A DNA stretch of 32,327 bases from Oscillospiraceae bacterium. Its GTDB lineage: Bacteria > Bacillota > Clostridia > Oscillospirales > Ruminococcaceae. The notes below the pieces were generated by a model. The model was given only the letters and a program-made list of their open reading frames with translations. It ran no database searches and was not told the origin of the DNA. Shown piece after piece: positions 25,364 through 32,327 of the stretch (its first letter is position 1; the number at the start of each line of letters is the position of its first letter). A program made the translations under genes and the position numbers. Location: NCBI GenBank assembly GCA_016296165.1, contig JAEDJV010000014.1, positions 1-32,327 of the forward strand, read 5' to 3'.

Positions 25364-25391
25364 CAAATCTGCGAACGGCATGATTTTGCAC

Positions 25392-25421
25392 TTGACAACA
25401 CCATGTTTTGTATGTTAAAAT
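25392..25421 (+). promoter_or_regulatory. Probable sigma-A promoter of rpsU
   Basis: TTGACA at 25392-25397 and TAAAAT at 25416-25421 are separated by 18 bases, in the gap after leuS. It would give a leader of about 170 bases ahead of rpsU. Confidence 0.7.
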
Positions 25422-25427
25422 AGTAAC

Positions 25428-25600
25428 ATGTTATTCATACAGCGTGTAAACTGTTGAATTTGAGTTTTCTGAAATGCAGGAAACTGACTGCAGAGGAGAT
25501 ATAGTTAATTTTTTTGATGACTGACGTCAGTTTATGATATGATCAGGAACTGATGGTTTAGCATAAACCTCTGTCTTAGTGGCAAAGGGAGGGAATAGAA
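25428..25600 (+). promoter_or_regulatory. Structured rpsU leader with hairpins and a 12-bp palindrome
   Basis: GTTTTCTG (25464-25471) pairs with CAGGAAAC (25477-25484), 8 bp including one G-U pair. ACTGACGTCAGT (25520-25531) is a perfect palindrome. GGTTTA (25555-25560) pairs with TAAACC (25564-25569). The palindrome lies exactly between TTGATG (25514-25519) and TATGAT (25538-25543), spaced 18, which could be a second promoter with an operator in its spacer. No open reading frame of interest was seen. Function is not established. Confidence 0.4.
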
Positions 25601-25774
25601 GTGGCAGAAGTTCGTGTTGGTAAAAATGAATCTTTAGATACAGCACTCAAGCGTTTTAAGAGATCATGCGCTAAGGATGGCGTTATCGCTGAGGTTCGTA
25701 AGAGAGAACACTACGAAAAGCCTTCGGTTAAGCGTAAGAAAAAATCCGAAGCAGCTCGTAAGCGTAAGTATTAA
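25601..25774 (+). CDS. rpsU: 30S ribosomal protein S21
   Basis: A small 57-residue gene starting with GTG: (M)AEVRVGKNESLDTALKRFK, RSCAKDGVIAEVRKREHYEK, then a basic tail PSVKRKKKSEAARKRKY. This is the S21 signature and length. GGGAGGG at 25588-25594 lies 6 bases before the GTG. S21 binds near the 3' end of 16S rRNA and helps mRNA base-pairing during initiation. It is flanked by its own promoter region and a strong terminator, so it appears monocistronic. Many Clostridia follow rpsU with yqeY, which is absent here. Confidence 0.95.
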   Translation: MAEVRVGKNESLDTALKRFKRSCAKDGVIAEVRKREHYEKPSVKRKKKSEAARKRKY

Positions 25775-25824
25775 TCAGATCTGTATTTGATTTGAACAGA
25801 GCATGCTCTGAAAAATACGAAATT

Positions 25825-25860
25825 AATCCGGATAAGAGAAATCTTATCCGGATTTTTTTT
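25825..25860 (+). terminator. Strong intrinsic terminator after rpsU
   Basis: AATCCGGATAAG (25825-25836) pairs perfectly over 12 bp with CTTATCCGGATT (25843-25854) around the loop AGAAAT, followed by a run of T to 25860. It separates rpsU from the flagellar operon. Confidence 0.95.
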
Positions 25861-25872
25861 ACTTGAATATAT

Positions 25873-25898
25873 TAAAAATTATTGGAAAGTGTCGATAA
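25873..25898 (+). promoter_or_regulatory. Candidate sigma-D (sigma-28) flagellar promoter
   Basis: TAAA (25873-25876), a 14-base spacer, then GTCGATAA (25891-25898). The flagellar sigma factor of Bacillus recognises TAAA, about 15 bases, then GCCGATA(A/T), so the -10 differs at one position. It lies about 170 bases before flgB and just after the rpsU terminator. The match was found by eye. Confidence 0.5.
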
Positions 25899-26011
25899 AA
25901 TTATTGGATACTATATATTATATATTTTATTTTCTGATATTGTTTGAGAAAAATATAGTAAAGAGATGGTTACAAAAATAATAAAAAATCGTCTGAATTT
26001 ATATATTTTAC

Positions 26012-26040
26012 TTGAAATTATGGTTTCTATATAGTATAAT
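26012..26040 (+). promoter_or_regulatory. Sigma-A promoter of the flagellar operon
   Basis: TTGAAA at 26012-26017 and TATAAT at 26035-26040 are separated by 17 bases. Transcription would start near 26047, leaving about 25 bases before flgB with GGGAGG as its ribosome-binding site. The stretch from 25900 to 26010 is very A/T-rich and shows no gene. Confidence 0.8.
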
Positions 26041-26071
26041 AATATAATAATAAAATTAGGGAGGAATTTTT

Positions 26072-26446
26072 ATGGTTCTTGATTCGCTTCAGTTTAAAGC
26101 CATGGAAAGCGGAGTTAAGGCAATGTATCTTAAGCAGCAGGTTCATACTCAGAACATAGCAAATCTCGATACTCCGGATTACAAGACAAAAACATTTTCC
26201 TTTAAAAATACACTCGAAAATCAAATCAGTCTTTCAGATAAAAAGGACACAACAGAATATAACTTTGAAGCAGAAGTCGGAGAAAAAGATAATGTTGAAG
26301 TTCTGGTCGACGGTAACAATGTAGATATTGAGACGGAAAACATTGAACTCTACAGCGCATATATTCAGTCGGCTGCGATTATTCAGAAGATGAACTCCGT
26401 TATTTCAGACTACAGATATGTTCTTACTAATTCAAACTTCAAATAA
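26072..26446 (+). CDS. flgB: Flagellar basal-body rod protein FlgB
   Basis: A 124-residue proximal-rod protein exported by the flagellar type III apparatus. Seen: the N-terminal coiled-coil segment LDSLQFKAMESGVKAMYLKQ and the rod-protein signature QNIANLDTPDYKTKTFSF, then a matching C-terminal helix NIELYSAYIQSAAIIQKMNS. Length and first position in the operon match the fla/che operon of Bacillus. GGGAGG precedes the ATG. It is followed by flgC after 14 bases. Confidence 0.95.
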   Translation: MVLDSLQFKAMESGVKAMYLKQQVHTQNIANLDTPDYKTKTFSFKNTLENQISLSDKKDTTEYNFEAEVGEKDNVEVLVDGNNVDIETENIELYSAYIQSAAIIQKMNSVISDYRYVLTNSNFK

Positions 26447-26460
26447 GGGGGAATTGAACT

Positions 26461-26883
26461 ATGGCATTTTTGAATGCACTTAATATAACTGGTTCAGCAC
26501 TTACAGCAGAAAGATTCAGAACCAACATTATTAATCAGAATATAGCCAATCAGCTTACCATAGGAAGAAACGGTGAGGAACCTTACAGAAGGAAGCAGGT
26601 TATTTTTCAGACCAAACCTCAGACGTTCAGCGAAACACTTGATTCAGTATCAGGCGGTGGTGTGAGAGTTACAGAAGTAGTGGAAAGTCAGGAAGATTTT
26701 AAGCCTGTTTATAATCCGACCCATCCTGACGCAGATGAAGACGGATATATATATTATCCAAATGTAAATAACACAGAAGAACAGCTTGATCTTATGGAAG
26801 CTACAAGAGTATATGAAGCTAATATTGCTGCATTGAGCGTAGTAAAGGCAATGGCTTCAAAGGCTCTGGAGATTGGAAAATAA
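26461..26883 (+). CDS. flgC: Flagellar basal-body rod protein FlgC
   Basis: A 140-residue proximal-rod protein. Seen: N-terminal NALNITGSALTAERFRTNII with INQNIANQ, then EEPYRRKQVIFQ, the internal GGVRVTEVVESQEDFKPVYN and NPTHPDADEDGYIYYPNVN, typical of FlgC, and the C-terminal helix LMEATRVYEANIAALSVVKA. The usual Asn-Ile-Ala-Asn-Ala/Val-Thr motif is varied to NIANQLTIGRNGEE, still recognisable. AGGGGGAAT before the ATG is the ribosome-binding site. Located between flgB and fliE as usual. Confidence 0.95.
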   Translation: MAFLNALNITGSALTAERFRTNIINQNIANQLTIGRNGEEPYRRKQVIFQTKPQTFSETLDSVSGGGVRVTEVVESQEDFKPVYNPTHPDADEDGYIYYPNVNNTEEQLDLMEATRVYEANIAALSVVKAMASKALEIGK

Positions 26884-26920
26884 TAAATAATATAAAAAAC
26901 GGATTTGAGGGAAGATAATA

Positions 26921-27247
26921 ATGATAAATTCTACTTTTATTACTCCGCTTGTTAGTATGCCTACAGTAGAACAGCTTGGTTCAAAGTATATTAACATTAC
27001 ACCTGCAGGAGAAAAGAAAGATGCAGGTATGTCTTTTGCGGAAACTTTAAGAGGCAAAATTCAGGAAGTAAAAGATCTTGAACAGGCGTCTCTTGACAGT
27101 GCTTATGAAGTTTCGATGGGACAGAGTGAGGACATTGAAGGTGCTATGATTGATGCGGCCAAAGCTTCGATTGCAATTGAAACAGCAGTACAGCTTACTA
27201 CAAGAGCTGTAAATGCATATAAGGAAATTGTTCAGATGCAGATATGA
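26921..27247 (+). CDS. fliE: Flagellar hook-basal body complex protein FliE
   Basis: A 108-residue protein that joins the MS ring to the proximal rod. The C-terminal half is diagnostic: SFAETLRGKIQEVKDLEQAS, then GQSEDIEGAMIDAAKASIAI and a final ETAVQLTTRAVNAYKEIVQM. The N-terminus is less conserved, as in the family. GAGGGAAG precedes the ATG. Its position after flgC and before fliF is canonical. Confidence 0.94.
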   Translation: MINSTFITPLVSMPTVEQLGSKYINITPAGEKKDAGMSFAETLRGKIQEVKDLEQASLDSAYEVSMGQSEDIEGAMIDAAKASIAIETAVQLTTRAVNAYKEIVQMQI

Positions 27248-27284
27248 TTTTTTAAGTATTGATTAATGGAGAATGATTGGATAA

Positions 27285-28886
27285 ATGAAGGAAAAACTTA
27301 ATAAAGCACTCGGAAAATTTAAAGCTTTCTGGGGTGGACTTACAAAAAAAATTAAAATACTGCTCTGTGCCGGACTTGGCGCAATACTAATCGGAGCAGT
27401 TATTTTAACAGTTGTACTGAATTCATCTGACGGATGGGTGGTTCTTTTCCCTGGAATGACAACTGATGAGAGCGCAGAGGTTTATCTCGAACTGGAAAAT
27501 ATGCAGGTCGAAACAAGAATTAACTCTGATCACGAAATTGAGGTCAAAGAGGAACAATGGGACGAACTTGTATATAAACTCGCCGAAAAAGGATATCCTC
27601 AGTCTACACCGTCATATGGAACGTTTTTTAATAACTTAAGTATGACAATGAGTGAGTTCGAAAAGAAAGAAACATTAAGATTTGAACTTCAGGACAGAAT
27701 CCAGACTACGCTTAAGAGGATAGATGGCGTAAAAGGTGCAATAGTTAATATAAATATTCCTGAGCAAAAGAAATATGCATGGGAAGAAAATACAGAAAAA
27801 GCAACTGCAAGTGTGCTTCTTACACTTGACAGAAACGCTGATTTTAATGCAGAACAGGTAAGCGCGGTTAAGAATATCGTTGCATATAGTGCTCAGCAGG
27901 TTCTCCCGGATGATGTTTCTGTTGTTGATGCAGCAACCGGACTGGAAATGAAAGGACTTGAAGATGCTCCGACAGATATTTTTGACGATGAAAGCCGCAT
28001 TAATTATAAGAACATAATAAAAAATCAGTATGAAGAAAATGCAAGAAGAATTCTTGCACCTATATATGGTGAAGATGGTGTTATCGCAGTTGCTTCAGTA
28101 GAAGTTGATTATGACAAAATTAACGAAGAAGTAAAAGAATTTATAACAAATGAAGACGGTGAAGGTGTTAAACAGTCACAGCACATCAAATATGACACAG
28201 ATGGTGTTGTTGATCCAGGCGGAATTGTAGGAGAGGAAGATAACACAGACATTCCTAATTACGGAAACCTTGAGGATGAACTTAATTCTGATAATACACC
28301 TGAATACGAAAGAGATACTGAATGGGCTATAGGCTACATATTAAGACAGACTGAAAAGGCTCAGGGTGGTATAACTGACGCGAGCATTTCCGTTGTAGTT
28401 ACCACCGAATCAGGAGTTCTTACAGCAGCTGAAACAGAAAATGTTATTCAGCTTGTAAGGAATGCAACAAATATTGATATAGAAAAGATTTCAGCAGGTG
28501 CAAGACTTGCAGATTCACTTGAACTTCCTGGTGAGGATCCGATATTCCCTTCTGATTCTCCTCTTTCAAATCTGTTGAACAGCAAGTGGTTTAAGTGGCT
28601 TCTCCTTGCAGCGGGAATACTTCTCCTTGCTATTATTCTGTTAATCATATTACTGATAAACAAACGTGCTAAGAGGAGAATTGCCCTTGCTCAGGCTGAA
28701 AGTCAGGCTCAGATTGATAACATGAAGAAATCTATCGAAGAACAGGATAATATGAGAAAGAGCATTGAAGAAGCTGCTAAGGAACATAATGACAGCGACA
28801 ATGCTACAGCAAATGAAGTTAAGGATTTTGCAAAGAAAAATCCGGAAATTGCTGCGGCCCTCATTCGCTCTATGATGAAAGAATAA
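27285..28886 (+). CDS. fliF: Flagellar MS-ring protein FliF
   Basis: Forms the membrane ring on which rod, switch and export gate are built. The 533-residue protein has TM1 near residues 22-46, the YscJ/FliF ring-building domains (VVLFPGMTTDESAEVYLELE, then PSYGTFFNNLSMTMSEFEKK and GVKGAIVNINIPEQKKYAWE), a middle domain, TM2 near 436-460 and a cytoplasmic tail. The tail ends AKKNPEIAAALIRSMMKE, the kind of C-terminal helix that binds FliG in characterised bacteria. That is notable because fliG does not follow: the next gene is fliH after 13 bases. Confidence 0.96.
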   Translation: MKEKLNKALGKFKAFWGGLTKKIKILLCAGLGAILIGAVILTVVLNSSDGWVVLFPGMTTDESAEVYLELENMQVETRINSDHEIEVKEEQWDELVYKLAEKGYPQSTPSYGTFFNNLSMTMSEFEKKETLRFELQDRIQTTLKRIDGVKGAIVNINIPEQKKYAWEENTEKATASVLLTLDRNADFNAEQVSAVKNIVAYSAQQVLPDDVSVVDAATGLEMKGLEDAPTDIFDDESRINYKNIIKNQYEENARRILAPIYGEDGVIAVASVEVDYDKINEEVKEFITNEDGEGVKQSQHIKYDTDGVVDPGGIVGEEDNTDIPNYGNLEDELNSDNTPEYERDTEWAIGYILRQTEKAQGGITDASISVVVTTESGVLTAAETENVIQLVRNATNIDIEKISAGARLADSLELPGEDPIFPSDSPLSNLLNSKWFKWLLLAAGILLLAIILLIILLINKRAKRRIALAQAESQAQIDNMKKSIEEQDNMRKSIEEAAKEHNDSDNATANEVKDFAKKNPEIAAALIRSMMKE

Positions 28887-28899
28887 GGATGTGGACTGA

Positions 28900-29772
28900 T
28901 TGGGAAGAATCTTTAAGTCTGAAGATGTAATAAAAATAGCTGAGGCTGTAATGATCCCCGACTGTGTGGTAAGAATTGAGCCTCAGACTATGCCAGAGTC
29001 TACTTTGATTGAAGACGTATCAGATGAAGAACCTGTTTCAGAAGGAGAAAACTGTTTATCAGAAGATGAATGTTCATATGGAGAAAATGCGCAGGAAGCA
29101 GAAGAAATTACAAATAGTGAACTTTATCAGGCTGAATACGAGAAACTTCAGATTGAACGTGAAGCTATATTAAAACAAGCCCGGACTGAAGCTGAACAAA
29201 TAATATCAGCTGCACAAGCTGAGAGTAAATCGATAATAGATAACGCCAACGAACAGGTTAAATCTATTTTTTCTTCCGCCATGGAAGAAGGATATCAGGA
29301 AGGCGTTAAGGCTAAGCAGGATGAAATAGATTCATGTATGCTGAAGATTAATCAGTATCTTGCAGAAATGAAAATGGATCAGGAAGAGTATTTTGAAGAA
29401 TATGCTTCGGAATTAAAATTCCTGGCTCTGGAGATTGCAGAAAAAATTGTCGCTCAGAAACTTGAAACGGATGAACGAATTCTGTTCCCGCTGGTCAGAA
29501 GTGCTGTAAAAACGCTTCGTGATGTAAACTGGATAAAAGTAGAGGTTTCCGACAGATTAAAAGAAGTTGCTTCAGAACTTGAAACGGTATTGTCTGAAGC
29601 GAAATCATCTCAGAATATTGAAGTTGAGCTTAGAAGAGATGCCGATCCCGGCACATGTGTTGTACATACTGCAGAAGGCGTTATTGTTGCCTCTGTTCTT
29701 ACACAGATAGAAAATATCAGAGAATATTTTATTCAATATAAGGATAGTGATGATAATGAGCACGAGGCTTGA
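28900..29772 (+). CDS. fliH: Flagellar assembly protein FliH
   Basis: A regulator and peripheral stalk of the FliI export ATPase. The 290-residue protein starts with TTG at 28900 (AAGGA at 28884-28888 upstream): (M)GRIFKSEDVIKIAEAVMIPD. A very acidic stretch spans about residues 34-72. A long coiled-coil follows with QARTEAEQIISAAQAESKSI, then the conserved FliH/YscL C-terminal domain: LKFLALEIAEKIVAQKLETD, VRSAVKTLRDVNWIKVEVS and DADPGTCVVHTAEGVIVAS. It follows fliF directly where fliG would usually lie, and its end overlaps fliI. The start could not be placed at an ATG without losing the conserved N-terminus. Confidence 0.92.
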   Translation: MGRIFKSEDVIKIAEAVMIPDCVVRIEPQTMPESTLIEDVSDEEPVSEGENCLSEDECSYGENAQEAEEITNSELYQAEYEKLQIEREAILKQARTEAEQIISAAQAESKSIIDNANEQVKSIFSSAMEEGYQEGVKAKQDEIDSCMLKINQYLAEMKMDQEEYFEEYASELKFLALEIAEKIVAQKLETDERILFPLVRSAVKTLRDVNWIKVEVSDRLKEVASELETVLSEAKSSQNIEVELRRDADPGTCVVHTAEGVIVASVLTQIENIREYFIQYKDSDDNEHEA

Positions 29773-31075
29773 TCACACAAAACTGCGACGCAGTATGAGG
29801 TTAAATAATTTTTATACTACGCTTGGAAAGATTGAACAGATAGTCGGGATGACTGTAGAAGCCTCAGGTATGTCATGCAACATCGGAGATGTGTGTTCAA
29901 TATCGGTTGTTGGTAAGGAAAGAAAAAAGATTCTTTCAGAAGTAGTTGGTTTCAGAAACAATAAAGTTCTTCTGATGCCATATGGAGATATAAACGGTAT
30001 AGGTTACGGAAGTTTTGTGAGTAATACCGGGGAAAAACTAAAAGTAAAAATGAGTGAAGCTCTCATTGGGCGTACTATTGACGCTCTTGGGAATCCTATA
30101 GACGGCAAAGGCGAAATAGAATCAGATGTTTACTACAGCATAAATGGTTCACCTGCCAACCCTATGACCAGACCACCCATTTTTGAACCGCTGGAATTTG
30201 GTGTAAAAGCAATAGACGGTATGATTACAATTGGTAAAGGACAAAGAATGGGTATCTTTGCTGGTAGTGGTGTTGGTAAAAGTACTCTTATGGGTATGAT
30301 AGCCAGAAATATTAAGGCTGACGTAAATGTTGTTGCACTGATTGGCGAACGTGGACGAGAACTTATGGAATTTATCAATAAGGATCTTGGTCCGGAAGGC
30401 ATAAAAAGAAGTGTGCTGGTTGTGGCAACTTCTGATCAGCCTGCGATGCTCAGATCCAAATGTGCACAGACAGCCACTGCAATCGCAGAATATTTTAAAG
30501 ATCAGGGCAAAGACGTTTTGCTTATGATGGATTCTCTTACACGTTTCTGTATGGCAGAACGAGAGATTGGATTAAGCGTCGGAGAACCTCCGATAGCAAG
30601 AGGATATACTCCGTCAATCTACGCTTCTCTTCCTAAATTGCTTGAAAGATGCGGTAATTTTGAAAAAGGTTCGATAACTGGTATTTTTACTGTACTTGTT
30701 GAGGGTGATGACTCAAACGAACCGATTTCTGATACTGTAAGAGGAATTATTGACGGTCATATAATGCTGTCAAGAAAAATAGCAATGAAAAATCATTATC
30801 CAGCCATAGATGTTCTGGCTAGTATCAGTCGACTTATGTCAAGTATTGCTACGCCTGAACAGAAAGCGGCTGCGGGAAAAATACGAAAAATAATGTCATT
30901 ATATCAGGAAAATCAGGATCTTATTTCTATTGGTGCTTATAAAACCGGTACCAACCCTGACCTTGATAATGCAATAAAGAAAATTGAAGCTGTAAACAGA
31001 TTTTTGCAGCAGCCTGTTGACCAGAGTTCAACTATGGAGGAAACAATTCTTCAGATGATGGATATCGCAAAGTAA
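29750..31075 (+). CDS. fliI: Flagellum-specific ATPase FliI
   Basis: The hexameric F1-beta-like ATPase of the flagellar type III export system, working with FliH and FliJ. The protein is about 441 residues. Seen: an N-terminal beta domain (VVGFRNNKVLLMPYGDINGI, IGRTIDALGNPIDGKGE), Walker A GIFAGSGVGKSTLMGMIARN near 170, ALIGERGRELMEF, Walker B LLMMDSLTRFCMAEREIGLS, PPIARGYTPSIYASLPKLLE, and GSITGIFTVLVEGDDSNEPI. Possible starts are GTG 29747, ATG 29750 and ATG 29756. AAGGA at 29740-29744 is 5 bases from 29750, which I prefer. It overlaps fliH by about 23 bases, suggesting translational coupling. Confidence 0.97.
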   Translation: MIMSTRLDHTKLRRSMRLNNFYTTLGKIEQIVGMTVEASGMSCNIGDVCSISVVGKERKKILSEVVGFRNNKVLLMPYGDINGIGYGSFVSNTGEKLKVKMSEALIGRTIDALGNPIDGKGEIESDVYYSINGSPANPMTRPPIFEPLEFGVKAIDGMITIGKGQRMGIFAGSGVGKSTLMGMIARNIKADVNVVALIGERGRELMEFINKDLGPEGIKRSVLVVATSDQPAMLRSKCAQTATAIAEYFKDQGKDVLLMMDSLTRFCMAEREIGLSVGEPPIARGYTPSIYASLPKLLERCGNFEKGSITGIFTVLVEGDDSNEPISDTVRGIIDGHIMLSRKIAMKNHYPAIDVLASISRLMSSIATPEQKAAAGKIRKIMSLYQENQDLISIGAYKTGTNPDLDNAIKKIEAVNRFLQQPVDQSSTMEETILQMMDIAK

Positions 31076-31086
31076 GGTAAGGTTGT

Positions 31087-31557
31087 ATGAAGAAGTTTAA
31101 TTTTACACTTAAAAAGATGCGTGAATACAAATCACAGATTCTTGAGGGAGAAAAAGGATATCTTATGAGCCTTTATTCTGAATACAATCAGCTGGAACAG
31201 AGATACAATGATCTTAATGATGAAATGAAAAACGTTTGTCTTGAGTCCTCCGAAGCAATGAGATCCGGCATAAGCGTCAGAGAAATACAGGTTTTTGAAA
31301 TGAAGAAAGCTTCCATAAGACGTGAACAGGCGCAGCTTAGAATCCAGATGAATGTTATGGAGTCATCAATTGAGAAACAGCGCAGGATTGTAGTTAAAAT
31401 GTCTCAGGAAGTTTCAGGACTTGATAAACTTGAAGAAAAGCAGAGAGCTGAATATGATTATCAGGTCAACAAGGAGAATGAGCAGATAATTGAGGAATTT
31501 CTTTCGTTTAAAATGTCAAGAGGAAGTGAAGATACTTTTGATATAAACGAAATGTAA
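31087..31557 (+). CDS. fliJ: Flagellar export protein FliJ
   Basis: A 156-residue, almost wholly helical protein with the FliJ profile: a basic start MKKFNFTLKKMREYKSQILE, then continuous heptad-rich coiled-coil (YNQLEQRYNDLNDEMKNV; IRREQAQLRIQMNVMESSIE), and an acidic end. FliJ forms the central stalk inside the FliI ring and links it to FlhA. Sequence conservation in this family is low, so identification rests on length, coiled-coil character, the KF-F-L-K start and the position immediately after fliI (11-base gap). Confidence 0.9.
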   Translation: MKKFNFTLKKMREYKSQILEGEKGYLMSLYSEYNQLEQRYNDLNDEMKNVCLESSEAMRSGISVREIQVFEMKKASIRREQAQLRIQMNVMESSIEKQRRIVVKMSQEVSGLDKLEEKQRAEYDYQVNKENEQIIEEFLSFKMSRGSEDTFDINEM

Positions 31558-31592
31558 ATTTATAAATATTTTCATTGAAAGGGGGTTAAGCA

Positions 31593-32327
31593 ATGAGAGT
31601 AGAAACAGGCAATATGATTCAGGGACTAATTCAAAATGAAAATCCGGATTTATCAGTTTTGTGTGGAAACACAGACGGGCTGACTGGGTTTACAGCTGTT
31701 CTGGACAGTATAAATATTAATGATAATCTTAATATTTCTGATACAAATATTGTTCAGGGTGTTGAAAAAACAGAAGAAAATGCCGATAATATATTAGTGG
31801 CAGACATAATTGAGATTCCAGAAGAAAGTCCTGAATTTTTTTCTGATTTTGAGGAAGAAATTCTGGAATCTGAAGAGGAAAATGATATCCGTAAAGATAA
31901 TTTTTATCAGGATGTTGTTGCTTCAGGACTTGCTGCTGATATGCATATGGTTAATCTCTCAACATTTGTTCAGTCTGACAATCAGAAAGCAGACGTGAGT
32001 GATAATCGTGTGCCGTTGAATTCGGATATGAAAGTTGAATTTGGAGAAACTGAAAAAGTATCGGTTAATTCAAATTTCAGACATTCAGGAAGTAAAACAG
32101 AATTCTTAACTGAATCTGCCCCATACTCAAAGGTTGCTGAAAAAACTGAAGCGAATGAAGTGTCTTCTGAAAACGGATTTAAGGAAAATGTAAATGTTTT
32201 GGAAAGACCGGAAATGAAGGAAACATCAGAGTACAGTCCAAAGGAACAGATCAAAGCTGAAACAGTAAACAACGAAATTCCAGTAAGACCGGAAATGAAG
32301 GAAACATCAGAGTACAGTCCAAAGGAA
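31593..32327 (+). CDS. fliK: Probable flagellar hook-length control protein FliK, 5' part
   Basis: The frame is open from the ATG at 31593 to the window edge (245 codons, no stop). GGGGG at 31581-31585 is a good ribosome-binding site 7 bases before it. The visible part is low-complexity, acidic and Ser/Thr/Asn-rich with no recognisable fold (for example EIPEESPEFFSDFEEEILES). The last part carries 27-residue tandem repeats starting RPEMKETSEYSPKE. FliK is inferred from position after fliJ, as in the Bacillus fla/che operon, and from the disordered N-terminal character of FliK ruler regions. The diagnostic C-terminal substrate-switch domain would lie beyond the edge. It could instead be an unrelated exported flagellar protein. 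Confidence 0.6.
   Translation, partial: MRVETGNMIQGLIQNENPDLSVLCGNTDGLTGFTAVLDSININDNLNISDTNIVQGVEKTEENADNILVADIIEIPEESPEFFSDFEEEILESEEENDIRKDNFYQDVVASGLAADMHMVNLSTFVQSDNQKADVSDNRVPLNSDMKVEFGETEKVSVNSNFRHSGSKTEFLTESAPYSKVAEKTEANEVSSENGFKENVNVLERPEMKETSEYSPKEQIKAETVNNEIPVRPEMKETSEYSPKE
32205..32327 (+). repeat. 81-bp tandem repeat in the probable fliK, cut by the window edge
   Basis: The 42-base block at 32205-32246 recurs identically at 32286-32327, a period of 81 bases (27 residues). The second copy runs into the end of the window, so the copy number is unknown. The frame is preserved, and the unit encodes RPEMKETSEYSPKE plus a 13-residue spacer. Confidence 0.9.

Overview
The window comes from the chromosome of a low-GC, Gram-positive anaerobe of the class Clostridia. 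The gene set and gene order (spoIIR, infC-rpmI-rplT, topA-trmFO, plsX-rnc-smc-ftsY, nadD-yqeK-LCP-rsfS-leuS, then a flagellar operon) and the protein style suggest the Oscillospiraceae, possibly a motile Ruminococcus relative. That placement is an inference from gene content, not a database result. All recognised genes lie on the plus strand. No tRNA, rRNA, CRISPR array, transposase or phage gene was seen.

Layout. 1-513 is the 3' part of the sporulation signal gene spoIIR. 674-4786 is a large RND-type exporter with a long coiled-coil hairpin inserted in its first extracytoplasmic domain. 4808-6178 is the translation operon infC-rpmI-rplT, with its own promoter, a structured leader ending in an attenuator-like terminator, an ATT start codon for IF3 and a strong terminator. 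6238-11730 holds a SpoU-family RNA methyltransferase, dprA, topA (own promoter) and trmFO. 11745-17954 is a tightly packed block (plsX, rnc, an Elp3-like radical SAM gene, smc) in which rnc, the radical SAM gene and smc overlap. 17966-20219 holds ftsY (own promoter), rdgB and a YhbY-type RNA-binding protein. 20219-25363 is nadD, yqeK, an LCP-family cell-wall gene, rsfS and leuS. 25392-25860 is a monocistronic rpsU with a structured leader and a strong terminator. From about 25873 to the window edge is the start of a flagellar operon: flgB, flgC, fliE, fliF, fliH, fliI, fliJ and the 5' part of a probable fliK.

How it works together. Most of the window is core information processing: translation initiation, ribosomal proteins and ribosome silencing, tRNA modification and charging, supercoiling, chromosome organisation and SRP-dependent secretion. 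The last 6 kb builds the flagellar rod, MS ring and export ATPase complex. The usual fliG between fliF and fliH is absent, although FliF keeps a FliG-binding-like C-terminus.

Nothing here looks like a wholly new multi-gene system. The least conventional items are FtsY, which has a repeat-built acidic C-terminal tail ending in a basic-hydrophobic segment; the RND permease with its coiled-coil insertion; the missing fliG; the 81-bp repeats in the presumed FliK ruler; and the rpsU leader, with a 12-bp palindrome between candidate promoter boxes.
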